A stretch of DNA of 64,000 nucleotides from Nitrospira sp. (GTDB lineage: Bacteria > Nitrospirota > Nitrospiria > Nitrospirales > Nitrospiraceae): NCBI GenBank assembly GCA_005116955.1, contig SWDI01000005.1, positions 650,219 to 714,218 of the forward strand, in the 5' to 3' direction. The notes under the pieces are model-generated. The model did no database searches and was not told the origin of the DNA. It was given only the letters and a program-made list of their open reading frames with translations. Shown in pieces: positions 1 through 8,015 of this stretch (the stretch's first letter is position 1; every line of letters begins with the position of its first letter). The translations under genes were made by a program, and so were the position numbers.

Positions 1-264
1 CCCTAATGCGAATGCTTCCGGGGCCGACAGGGGGACCAACTGTCGACAGCACGCCGCACATCCCTTGTGGCACGAAGGCGGTTGACCCGCCTCAACAGAA
101 CGCGCCACTTCGAGTGCTTGGGCTTCTTCCCCCAAACGCCGTATCAATGGAACGATCGCCGTGACCGGCACAAATCCAGTCGGCACCTCCACAGCGGTAG
201 TAATCTGACCAGCAGAGGTGTTGAGCGCGATCTCGAAGCGCTCGGTTGTGGGAGGGGTCATCAT
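1..264 (-). CDS. YkgJ-type cysteine-cluster protein (5' part, cut by window edge)
   Basis: An open frame of 88 codons begins at the double ATG at 264/261 and runs off the left edge with no stop. Near residue 70 it encodes SCHKGCAACCRQLVPLS, the CxxxCxxCC cluster that marks the YkgJ (UPF0153) zinc/iron-chelating family, followed by the usual hydrophobic and acidic stretch. The N-terminal ~65 residues look like a short family-specific extension. Function is unknown in this family; metal binding is inferred from the cysteines. It is divergent from the genes to its right. No strong ribosome binding site is visible, so the start is uncertain. Confidence 0.72.
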   Translation of the reverse strand, partial: MMTPPTTERFEIALNTSAGQITTAVEVPTGFVPVTAIVPLIRRLGEEAQALEVARSVEAGQPPSCHKGCAACCRQLVPLSAPEAFALG

Positions 265-746
265 CTCGACGGGCCCGGAATGGCTAATTGGATGTTCTCT
301 TGAGAGCAGAGAGAAACTAATATGCCGGCGCACGATGAATCAAGAGCCGTCTTTCTAACAAGAGGGCACAGATCCTCATGTCGTCTTTGACCTCGCGACG
401 GAGCACCCATCGAGCTGTTCATCTTTCCACTCCAAGCTCAGGCAGGTCCTACTGGCTCCTTTACCCTAGCCCAAATGGACTCTCACGTAAGGCCATCTTT
501 GGGCCTTGCGTGTTGTAAGAAAAGGCGTAGAGTTTATCGTGCGCGGGTACACCGACCCTGCCGAACGTGAGATAGCCAACGAGATGTCGTCGCTCATAGC
601 GGGTCAGCGAGGTGTACCCCCGCTCAATCACCACCGGTCACTTTTGGTCCCACACCCAATGATCCACATCAATAACCACCTGGCATTCTCCCATCAATAA
701 GCTCGGTCGATCTTGCTCCTTCCTCCAGGAAGCTCGATAATAGCGC
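265..746. other. Intergenic stretch without convincing gene
   Basis: About 480 bases separate the divergent YkgJ-type gene from the next plus-strand ORF. Short frames exist (67-303 and 506-700, plus strand), but they have no recognisable domain, no ribosome binding site and poor codon character. A strong hairpin lies at 484-512. Confidence 0.5.
484..512 (+). terminator. Hairpin, terminator-like
   Basis: CACGTAAGGCC at 484-494 pairs with GGCCTTGCGTG at 502-512, giving 11 base pairs including one G-T pair, around a 7-base loop. It is followed by only a weak T-rich stretch (TTGTAAG). No clear upstream gene ends here, so its role is uncertain. Confidence 0.4.
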
Positions 747-1133
747 ATGGGACAGCCTATCGCGTTTTCTGGACATGTCATTGGTCTACTCAAAGAGTAC
801 ATGCGGGACCTTATCGATCAGGCAATGCAAGAGCAACAATCCCAAGAACAATTTGGCTTTACTCCCTTTCCGTATCGTCCCGATCAAGCCATTTCTGATC
901 TCCTCGCCCTACTCGATGATCGCATCGAATCGGAAGGCATCCAAGTAGGCTTACCCGAATGCTTTCTCCATGACATGTGGACTGTCTGTAACGAAGCCGT
1001 TGAATCGATCTCGAATCGCATCTGGCTAGAAGGTAACCTCGATGGTCGAAGCATGACCACAGCTCAAATAAGGGAGCTGACCTATCAGGCCCTGATCAAG
1101 TTTATCGACTCCCGTTCGCGAGAAAGGAGCTGA
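747..1133 (+). CDS. Hypothetical protein, 128 aa
   Basis: A 128-residue soluble, acidic and mostly helical protein with no family I recognise. It lies 28 nt before the EVE-domain gene on the same strand, so the two may be cotranscribed. Start choice is weak: AGGAAG lies about 17 nt upstream of the ATG. A later ATG at 801 (MRDLIDQ) is possible. Codon use resembles the neighbouring genes, which supports coding. Confidence 0.5.
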   Translation: MGQPIAFSGHVIGLLKEYMRDLIDQAMQEQQSQEQFGFTPFPYRPDQAISDLLALLDDRIESEGIQVGLPECFLHDMWTVCNEAVESISNRIWLEGNLDGRSMTTAQIRELTYQALIKFIDSRSRERS

Positions 1134-1161
1134 TGAATGCTTCATAAAAGGAGAGGAATGA

Positions 1162-1632
1162 ATGGGACCACAAGGGTATTGGTTGATGAAGTCAGAGCCC
1201 ACCACATTCTCGATCGATGACTTGATACGCTCTCCCAACCACGCAACCTATTGGGATGGCGTACGCAACTATCAAGCTCGTAATTTTATGCGCAGCATGG
1301 CAGTCGGCGATCACGTGTTGTTCTACCACAGCAACACTGATCCACCGGCGGTCGTCGGTATCGCAGAGGTCGTCAAAACCGCGTATCCTGATTCAACGCA
1401 ATTCGACAAGAAAGACAAGCACTACGACCCTGCGAGCAAACCGTCCGAGCCCAGATGGGACATGGTCGATATCAAGTATGTTCGGAAGTTTGCTCGCGCT
1501 TTGACCTTGGACGAATTACGAAAAGAGAACAAGCTGAATGGTATGGTGTTGTTGAAGAAGGGATCTCGCCTCTCAGTTCAGCCGGTCACTCCCCTGGAAT
1601 GGAGACATATCATGAAGTTGGCAGAAGACTGA
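1162..1632 (+). CDS. EVE domain protein
   Basis: The 156-residue protein starts YWLMKSEP and continues with WDGVRNYQARNFMR and HVLFYHSN, the hallmarks of EVE-domain proteins (thymocyte nuclear protein 1 / PUA-like fold). The domain fills the whole chain, as in most bacterial single-domain members. EVE domains bind modified bases in DNA or RNA; the partner here is unknown. A good site (AAAGGAGAGG) lies just before the ATG. It sits directly after the 128-aa unknown gene and converges on the minus-strand HExxH gene. Confidence 0.85.
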   Translation: MGPQGYWLMKSEPTTFSIDDLIRSPNHATYWDGVRNYQARNFMRSMAVGDHVLFYHSNTDPPAVVGIAEVVKTAYPDSTQFDKKDKHYDPASKPSEPRWDMVDIKYVRKFARALTLDELRKENKLNGMVLLKKGSRLSVQPVTPLEWRHIMKLAED

Positions 1633-1645
1633 TGTGCTCCAGACG

Positions 1646-1924
1646 CTACGTGCTGGCTTTTCCGTCGTCCATATGCCGATGTTGCCAGTCCAGCCAGGCA
1701 TGGCCCAGCTCGTGGGCAAGAATGTAGCGGCGGCGGGTTACGGGAAGTCGTTTCCGCACGTAGATCGTCTTCGTGTCATCATCCCAAATCCCATCGGCGT
1801 TTGCATCGCGCTTGTCCATCTCCGTGTCGGATAACTGCCGAACGGCAATCCGGTAGCCGAACGGAAGGACAACCTGACTTGGTATGCGCAACATCTTCTT
1901 TCGCTCTCGAAGCATCGTACCCAT
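1646..1924 (-). CDS. Small HExxH protein, metallopeptidase-like
   Basis: The 92-residue product contains ILAHELGHAWLDWQH near its C terminus, an HExxH zinc site like that of ImmA/IrrE-type and SprT-like minimal peptidases. A preceding DDDTKTIYVRKRL strand is typical of small zincin folds. The chain ends soon after the motif, so a third zinc ligand must come from the nearby Trp/His stretch or be absent. I chose the ATG at 1924 (MGTMLRER) because GAAGGAAGGG lies upstream; the frame extends further but without a better site. Function and target are unknown. It converges with the EVE gene 13 nt away. Confidence 0.62.
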   Translation of the reverse strand: MGTMLRERKKMLRIPSQVVLPFGYRIAVRQLSDTEMDKRDANADGIWDDDTKTIYVRKRLPVTRRRYILAHELGHAWLDWQHRHMDDGKAST

Positions 1925-2111
1925 TGTACACTTACCCTTCCTTCTAGCGTGAAATAGCCTACCATAATAGACCAGGCTGAGTGCTTCCATTTTTATTTAT
2001 GTTTTATCAATAACTTACGATTCTCTTCGAGCTATCAACGCTGAAACAACTTTTACCATTTCGTCATCATAACCGTTTCCTTCCTCCACCAAATTTGTGT
2101 ATGATCCCCTC

Positions 2112-2876
2112 ATGGAACCTGCATGTGATGAGGAGCTCCTCCACACCTATCCCACCTCAGTCCGCCTGGTCGGGGTGAAGATCAGGAACCGTGGAGAGGT
2201 CAAGAAGCTAGGCGCCGTCAGCGTGCCATTGCGCAACGGAGATCCTGTTTTACTCGAAGTGGATGGAGAAGCCACGTACGGGATTGTCTACACTGAACCG
2301 TACTCAACTCCCTTTCTTCCTCCTATGCGTGCGATGAAATCCATTTTGCGAAAGCCGGATGCTGAAGAAACGGCGTTGATCCGTCGGCTTGAGCAGCTCT
2401 CACAGGAGGCCGCCTCCTATTGCCGAACAAAAGCCGCCGAACTCAATATCTCTCTCAAACTCGTCGAAGTCTACGGAGCCATGCACCGTCGGCAGCTGAC
2501 CTTTGTCTACACAGCAGAGGACCGGATCGATTTCCGAGAACTGGTCCGAGACCTGGCCCGTCGTTTCGGCGGGCGTATCGAAATGCGCCAAGTCGGGGTA
2601 CGCGAGGAGGCCAGACGGCTCGGTGGCATCGATACCTGTGGCTTAGTCCTTTGTTGTGCCAGCTTTCTGACCGATATGAAGCCGATCTCGGCCAAGCAGG
2701 CGAAAAAACTCAACCTGGCGATTGACGACCCTCGATTGCTGGGGGTGTGTGGAAGGCTCAAGTGCTGTTTGATGTTTGAAATGATGGACGCCGAGGGCAA
2801 GATCGCCCCTCAGGCTCAGCAGCTTATTACCCCGACCCGGCCCGACACTCCTTCCTCACCAACGCTCCCTTCATAG
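2112..2876 (+). CDS. PSP1 domain protein (RicT/YaaT-like)
   Basis: A 254-residue protein of the PSP1 family. The N-terminal half carries the opening strands (VRLVGVKIRNRGEVKKLG). The C-terminal half holds the conserved cysteine block: GGIDTCGLVLCC near residue 170 and CGRLKCCLMFE near residue 215. In Bacillus the relative RicT acts with RicA and RicF in a complex carrying Fe-S clusters that affects RNA processing; an equivalent role here is inference. It is shorter than many PSP1 proteins and ends in a Pro/Thr-rich tail. ATG 2112 is preferred over GTG 2097, though neither has a good ribosome binding site. Confidence 0.8.
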   Translation: MEPACDEELLHTYPTSVRLVGVKIRNRGEVKKLGAVSVPLRNGDPVLLEVDGEATYGIVYTEPYSTPFLPPMRAMKSILRKPDAEETALIRRLEQLSQEAASYCRTKAAELNISLKLVEVYGAMHRRQLTFVYTAEDRIDFRELVRDLARRFGGRIEMRQVGVREEARRLGGIDTCGLVLCCASFLTDMKPISAKQAKKLNLAIDDPRLLGVCGRLKCCLMFEMMDAEGKIAPQAQQLITPTRPDTPSSPTLPS

Positions 2877-3034
2877 TTCATACGCCGCGCACGCACGTGC
2901 CTTGGTGTGACATTGTCCTGACTAATATCCGAATCCTTTTGGGGTCGACTGCCTCTCATAACCATCTAATGGGGAATTCATTCTCTGCCTGGATAGGCTA
3001 GGCAAGGACTTCTCAAATCTAGGAGGCGTTTGTG

Positions 3035-3553
3035 ATGAAAAATGGACTGTTAGCCATATTTGCGATGGCTGCCGTAGGATGCAGTGGAGTGGCCACCCAA
3101 AAGGCCGTGGGCGGAGAACCAACCGGTCCGGCCATGGGATACGACATCCACGTTCAAGCGCCACATATGATGGCGGATGGAACCCCGGGTGGCCCATTCC
3201 ATCATTACTGTAAGGGGATTTCCGATAAGATCCTTCAATGTCTGCTCTTCGAATCCACTGATCCAAAAGCTCCATTGGTTGCCATCGAATATTTCATCGC
3301 CAAAGACCTCACGCGCAAGCTCCCAGCCATTCAGTGGCACCGGCATTTCCACGATCATAAGGTCGAGGTCGCGACCGGGCGAGTTCAAGTCCTGGATATG
3401 CCTGCTGACCAAGCGGCCAAAGTCGTGGAAATAGCAGCAGGCACAGACGGCATTGTTTACCAGCTGTGGCAGCATGGACAGGAATTCCCCGATGGGACGG
3501 TGAGTTTCCCGCAATCCCTCGGACATAAGTTTCCAGGCTATTCAGAGAAGTAG
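3035..3553 (+). CDS. DUF1264 lipoprotein
   Basis: A 172-residue protein with a signal peptide and lipobox (MAAVGC). The body matches DUF1264, a family shared with plant oil-body-associated proteins: HHYCKGIS, QCLLFES, LVAIEYFIAKDL and WHRHFHDHKVEV are visible. Biochemical role is unknown. The ATG at 3035 follows a perfect AGGAGG at 3021-3026. It precedes a periplasmic cytochrome c gene on the same strand by about 100 nt, suggesting an envelope location. Confidence 0.8.
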   Translation: MKNGLLAIFAMAAVGCSGVATQKAVGGEPTGPAMGYDIHVQAPHMMADGTPGGPFHHYCKGISDKILQCLLFESTDPKAPLVAIEYFIAKDLTRKLPAIQWHRHFHDHKVEVATGRVQVLDMPADQAAKVVEIAAGTDGIVYQLWQHGQEFPDGTVSFPQSLGHKFPGYSEK

Positions 3554-3652
3554 CTCTATCGAAGGAGGGGTGGCCTAGCTCCTAAATGGCCGGGCTGGCC
3601 CACATCGCTTGGCCAATAATCATCCAGTACTACACAGGGGGAAAACATCCCA

Positions 3653-4132
3653 ATGGGTCACGTTCTCTTGATCACCGTATTGGTCGCAGCAGCCTGGGCA
3701 ACTGGCAGCTCAGCCTTGGGTGCCGATGACGCCATACTTAAACCGCGAGTTCCAGCCGACCAAATTAACCAAGCTCAGACCTGGAAGAATCCCCTGGCAC
3801 CGACTCAAGAGACCATTGAGAAAGGGAAGCAGCTTTTTCAGGGGAAAGCATTCTGTGTGACCTGTCACGGGAGAGACGGCAAGGGATTGGGAAGCGATAT
3901 CGAGCCGGGCACGCTCAAAGGTCCCTTGCCGCGCAATTTCACCGACCAAGACTGGCAAGCCGCTCGAACGGATGGCGAACTCTTCTGGATCCTGAAGAAT
4001 GGGAGCAAAGGCACAGCGATGGCCAAGTTCATTCCGCTAGTCTTGACCGAAGAAGAAGCCTGGCAGGTCTTGCTCTACGTGCGATCGTTTGGCCAGAACC
4101 GAGACAAACCAAACGCAGATGGACAGCCGTAA
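3653..4132 (+). CDS. Periplasmic monohaem cytochrome c (class I)
   Basis: A 159-residue protein with an N-terminal signal peptide (cleaved after about residue 23, SALGADD) and one haem site, C68-V-T-C71-H72. A Met near residue 128 (TAMAKF) is a candidate sixth haem ligand, and EEAWQVLLYVRSFG is the usual C-terminal helix. It lies upstream of nxrA on the same strand, about 330 nt away. An electron-carrier role between nitrite oxidoreductase and the terminal oxidase is plausible, but it is inferred only from position and type. Confidence 0.85.
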   Translation: MGHVLLITVLVAAAWATGSSALGADDAILKPRVPADQINQAQTWKNPLAPTQETIEKGKQLFQGKAFCVTCHGRDGKGLGSDIEPGTLKGPLPRNFTDQDWQAARTDGELFWILKNGSKGTAMAKFIPLVLTEEEAWQVLLYVRSFGQNRDKPNADGQP

Positions 4133-4158
4133 CGGCTAGACGCCTACCTCCGGCACCA

Positions 4159-4479
4159 TCAAGACTCAGCGGACCGGGACGGCTGTTCGTCTTGTAGGAG
4201 CGACTGCACGGTCTCGCCCACCAACGCTCGTTCCACCGCCTTATCTCGACGGCACAACAGGGCGGATACCGGATCGCTGGGGTCGAGGTGGGGCAGTACC
4301 CACGGCGGGGTTCCATTGCGCACCGAATCCAGAACCTCTTTCACGAAGATCAGGTCCGGCGCCTTGATGAGACTCACCCCTTCCGGTTCCTGAAGGCGAC
4401 CTACAAACCCGTTGTCGACTAGTGGCCTGTAACGATTGATTCGGGAGTAATTCGTCGCGATGGATCGAAGTACTTCCAC
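4159..4479 (-). CDS. Possible antisense ORF or gene remnant overlapping the nxrA start
   Basis: On the minus strand a frame of about 106 codons (from GTG 4479; open further into nxrA) ends at 4159. Its third codon positions are strongly G/C, and it reads like normal protein (for example FVKEVLDSVRNGTPPWVLP). It has no family I know. The frame continues antisense into the nxrA signal-peptide region and has no good start, so it could be the 3' end of a gene truncated when nxrAB arrived, a real small gene, or chance. Confidence 0.3.
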   Translation of the reverse strand: MEVLRSIATNYSRINRYRPLVDNGFVGRLQEPEGVSLIKAPDLIFVKEVLDSVRNGTPPWVLPHLDPSDPVSALLCRRDKAVERALVGETVQSLLQDEQPSRSAES

Positions 4480-7400
4480 TTCACGGGTTTGGGCTTTGTC
4501 ACGTCGACAATTTTTGAAAGTCTCTGCTGGCACTGTCGCTGCCGCAGCCGTGGCGGACAAAGTCCTGGCATTGACGGCTCTCCAGCCGGTGATCGAAGTT
4601 GGCAACCCGCTGGGAGACTATCCGGACCGATCATGGGAACGGGTCTACCATGATCAATATCGCTACGATTCATCCTTCACATGGGTCTGCTCCCCCAATG
4701 ACACGCATGCCTGTCGTGTGCGCGCCTTCGTTCGCAACGGAGTGGTCATGCGTGTGGAGCAGAATTATGACCATCAAACCTATGAAGACTTATACGGCAA
4801 TCGTGGAACGTTCGCTCACAACCCACGGATGTGCCTAAAAGGATTTACGTTCCATCGACGTGTATATGGCCCGTATCGGTTAAAGGGGCCTTTGATGCGT
4901 AAGGGTTGGAAGCAGTGGATGGATGATGGTTCTCCAGAACTGACTCCAGAAACCAAGCGCAAGTACAAGTTCGACAGCCGGTTCCTCGACGATATGCTTC
5001 GTGTCTCCTGGGATACGGCGTTTACTTATGCGGCGAAGGCGATGATCATCATTGCCACTCGGTACAGTGGTGAAGCTGGAGCGCGGCGTCTTCGTGAGCA
5101 GGGGTATGCCCCAGAAATGATCGAGATGATGAAGGGCGCTGGTACCAGATGCTTTAAGCATCGTGCTGGAATGCCGGTCCTCGGTATTATCGGTAAGATG
5201 GGCAATACTCGGATGAACGGTGGGATCAATGCCTTACTGGATACCTGGATCCGCAAGGTCAGCCCTGATCAGGCACAAGGCGGTCGCTATTGGTCAAATT
5301 ACACCTGGCACGGGGATCAAAATCCTTCCCAGCCTTTCTGGTCCGGTGTGCAAGGTTCGGATATCGATCTTGCCGACATGCGCTTCTCAAAGCTGAATAC
5401 GAGTTGGGGGAAGAACTTCGTCGAGAATAAAATGCCGGAGGCGCACTGGAAGTTGGAGTGTATTGAGCGCGGCGCCCGTGTGGTCGTCATCACGCCAGAA
5501 TACAATCCCACCGCCTACCGTGCCGATTATTGGATGCCTCTCCGCCCACAGTCGGACGGTGCAATCTTCTTGGGCGCGATGAAAATCATCGTCGACGAAA
5601 ACATGCACGATGTCGACTTCCTGAAACAATTTACCGACGCTCCAATATTGGTGCGTACGGATACGTTGCAGTACCTGGATCCACGTGATGTTGTAGCGGA
5701 TTACAAATTCCCTGATTTCTCGAAGAGCTACTCCGGCCGCATCCAATCCTTGAAGCCTGAACAGGTTGAACGGCTCGGTGGAATGATGGTGTGGGACCAT
5801 ACTAAGAAGCAAGCGGTGCCTCTCCATCGGGAGCAAGTGGGATGGCACTATACGAACAGTGGCATCGATGCCGCGCTTACAGGCACCTTTCGAGTGAAGC
5901 TGCTCAATGGCCGAGAAATTGATGCCATGCCCGTCTGGCAGATGTATATGGTGCATTTCCAAGACTATGACCTTGACACAGTTCATCAGATCTGCCGCAC
6001 ACCAAAGGATCTACTCGTACGTTGGGCACGCGACTCTGGCACGATTAAGCCAGCTGCGATCCACAATGGTGAAGGAGTCTGTCACTATTTCCATATGACG
6101 GCGAACGGGCGCGCAGCTGCCATGGTGCTCATCATCACCGGCAATGTCGGCAAGTTTGGTACCGGTCAACATACCTGGGCTGGTAACTACAAAGCGGGAG
6201 CGTGGACGGCGACGCCATGGTCGGGTGCCGGATTATCCGTGCACACGGGCGAGGATCCCTTCAACATTACGTTAGATCCGAATGCCCATGGAAAAGAAAT
6301 TAAGACCAAGTCTTACTATTATGGCGAAGAAGTCGGTTATTGGAACCATGGCGACACCGCGTTGATCGTCAATACGCCAAAGTATGGACGCAAGGTATTC
6401 ACCGGCAAGACCCATATGCCGACACCGAGCAAGTTCCGATGGGTGGTTAATGTCAACGTGCTGAACAATGCCAAGCACCATTACGACATGGTGCGCAACG
6501 TTGATCCGAACATCGAATGTCTGATTACGCAAGACATCGAAATGACGTCCGATGTCAATCACAACGATATCGCATTTGCTTGTAACTCCTGGATGGAGTT
6601 CACCTATCCAGAAATGACGATTACGGTCTCTAATCCATGGGTTCAAATTTGGAAGGGCGGCATCAGGCCGTTGTATGATACTCGTAACGATTTGGATACC
6701 TTTGCGGGCGTAGCCGCCAAGCTGTCAGACATGACCGGCGACAAGCGCATGCGGGACTACTTCGCCATGGTCTACGCGAACCGAGTTGACGTCTATGCTC
6801 AGCGCATGCTGGATGCATCGAGCACATTCTATGGGTATTCAGCCGACGTTATGCTGAAGTCGGAAAAAGGCTGGATGGTCATGGTCCGCACGTATCCGCG
6901 GCATCCTTTCTGGGAAGAGACGAACGAGTCAAAGCCGATGTGGACACGTAGCGGACGATACGAGAACTACCGTGTCGAACCCGAGGCAATCGAGTACGGA
7001 GAAAACTTTATCTCCCATCGAGAAGGTCCGGAGGCCACACCGTATCTCCCGAACGCCATCTTCACGACGAATCCGTATGTTCGGCCTGACGACTATGGCA
7101 TTCCAATTACGGCACAACACCACGATGACAAAACAGTCAGGAATATCAAGTTGTCGTGGCATGAAATCATGCGCCATTCGAATCCTCTGTGGGAGAAGGG
7201 GTATCAGTTTTACTGCGTCACCCCAAAAACTCGCCACCGAGTCCACAGTCAGTGGTCAGTGAACGATTGGGTGCAGATCTACGAGTCCAACTTCGGAGAT
7301 CCCTATCGTATGGATAAACGGACGCCAGGGGTCGGCGAACACCAGATTCATATCAATCCTCAAGCGGCCAAAGACCGTGGGATCAACGACGGCGACTATG

Positions 7401-7927
7401 TGTATGTCGATGGGAACCCGGTGGACCGGCCCTACCGCGGATGGAAGCCGAGCGATCCTTACTACAAGGTTGCGCGGTTGATGATTCGGGCCAAGTACAA
7501 CCCAGCATATCCGTACCATGTGACGATGGCCAAGCATGCGCCCTATGTATCAACCGCAAAGTCCGTCAAGGGCCATGAAACCAGACCGGATGGTCGAGCG
7601 ATCGCGATCGATACCGGATATCAATCTAATTTCCGGTACGGTGCCCAACAGTCGTTTACCAGAAATTGGTTGATGCCCATGCACCAGACCGATTCGCTGC
7701 CTGGCAAACACGCGATTGCCTGGAAATTCAAATGGGGGTATCAAGTTGATCACCATGCGATCAACACGGTGCCGAAGGAATGTCTCATCCGTATCACTAA
7801 GGCCGAAGACGGTGGCATCGGCGCCCGTGGTCCGTGGGAACCAGTTCGGACCGGGTTCACGCCGGGTCAAGAGAACGAGTTCATGATCAAATGGCTCAAG
7901 GGCGAACATATTAAGATTAAGGTGTAA
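4460..7927 (+). CDS. nxrA: Nitrite oxidoreductase alpha subunit NxrA
   Basis: A 1155-residue type II DMSO reductase family molybdopterin enzyme that oxidises nitrite to nitrate. It starts with a Tat signal (SRRQFLKVSAG, residues 14-24), so the enzyme is exported, as in the periplasm-facing Nitrospira form. The FS0 cluster motif reads C77-x3-D81-x3-C85-x39-C125, with Asp where NarG has a Cys. The N-terminal blocks (FTWVCSPNDTHACRVRAF) and the length fit Nitrospira NxrA. ATG 4460 is the first start after an in-frame TAA at 4450; the upstream GGGAG is weakly placed. nxrB follows 88 nt downstream, so they are one transcription unit. No membrane-anchor nxrC-type gene lies next to it. Confidence 0.96.
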   Translation: MDRSTSTSRVWALSRRQFLKVSAGTVAAAAVADKVLALTALQPVIEVGNPLGDYPDRSWERVYHDQYRYDSSFTWVCSPNDTHACRVRAFVRNGVVMRVEQNYDHQTYEDLYGNRGTFAHNPRMCLKGFTFHRRVYGPYRLKGPLMRKGWKQWMDDGSPELTPETKRKYKFDSRFLDDMLRVSWDTAFTYAAKAMIIIATRYSGEAGARRLREQGYAPEMIEMMKGAGTRCFKHRAGMPVLGIIGKMGNTRMNGGINALLDTWIRKVSPDQAQGGRYWSNYTWHGDQNPSQPFWSGVQGSDIDLADMRFSKLNTSWGKNFVENKMPEAHWKLECIERGARVVVITPEYNPTAYRADYWMPLRPQSDGAIFLGAMKIIVDENMHDVDFLKQFTDAPILVRTDTLQYLDPRDVVADYKFPDFSKSYSGRIQSLKPEQVERLGGMMVWDHTKKQAVPLHREQVGWHYTNSGIDAALTGTFRVKLLNGREIDAMPVWQMYMVHFQDYDLDTVHQICRTPKDLLVRWARDSGTIKPAAIHNGEGVCHYFHMTANGRAAAMVLIITGNVGKFGTGQHTWAGNYKAGAWTATPWSGAGLSVHTGEDPFNITLDPNAHGKEIKTKSYYYGEEVGYWNHGDTALIVNTPKYGRKVFTGKTHMPTPSKFRWVVNVNVLNNAKHHYDMVRNVDPNIECLITQDIEMTSDVNHNDIAFACNSWMEFTYPEMTITVSNPWVQIWKGGIRPLYDTRNDLDTFAGVAAKLSDMTGDKRMRDYFAMVYANRVDVYAQRMLDASSTFYGYSADVMLKSEKGWMVMVRTYPRHPFWEETNESKPMWTRSGRYENYRVEPEAIEYGENFISHREGPEATPYLPNAIFTTNPYVRPDDYGIPITAQHHDDKTVRNIKLSWHEIMRHSNPLWEKGYQFYCVTPKTRHRVHSQWSVNDWVQIYESNFGDPYRMDKRTPGVGEHQIHINPQAAKDRGINDGDYVYVDGNPVDRPYRGWKPSDPYYKVARLMIRAKYNPAYPYHVTMAKHAPYVSTAKSVKGHETRPDGRAIAIDTGYQSNFRYGAQQSFTRNWLMPMHQTDSLPGKHAIAWKFKWGYQVDHHAINTVPKECLIRITKAEDGGIGARGPWEPVRTGFTPGQENEFMIKWLKGEHIKIKV

Positions 7928-8015
7928 ACCAAGACACACGATAGAGCGTGTGAGGCTCAACCGTGAATGTGCAGGGCCTCATACGGGGAACGTCGAACAT
8001 AGAACGGAGGACGTA

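Noticed and set aside
67..303. Plus-strand ORF of 78 codons at the left end
   Set aside because: It is antisense to the YkgJ-type frame, which has a clear CxxxCxxCC motif; the plus frame has no ribosome binding site or domain.
506..700. 64-codon plus-strand ORF with VRKGVEFIVRGYTDPAERE
   Set aside because: It starts at a TTG inside a hairpin, lacks a ribosome binding site, and its second half is low-quality sequence. Possibly a remnant, but not supportable.
4133..4459. Sigma-54 promoter for nxrA
   Set aside because: CGGGGTTCCATTGCG resembles a -12 box, but the GG/GC spacing is off by one base.
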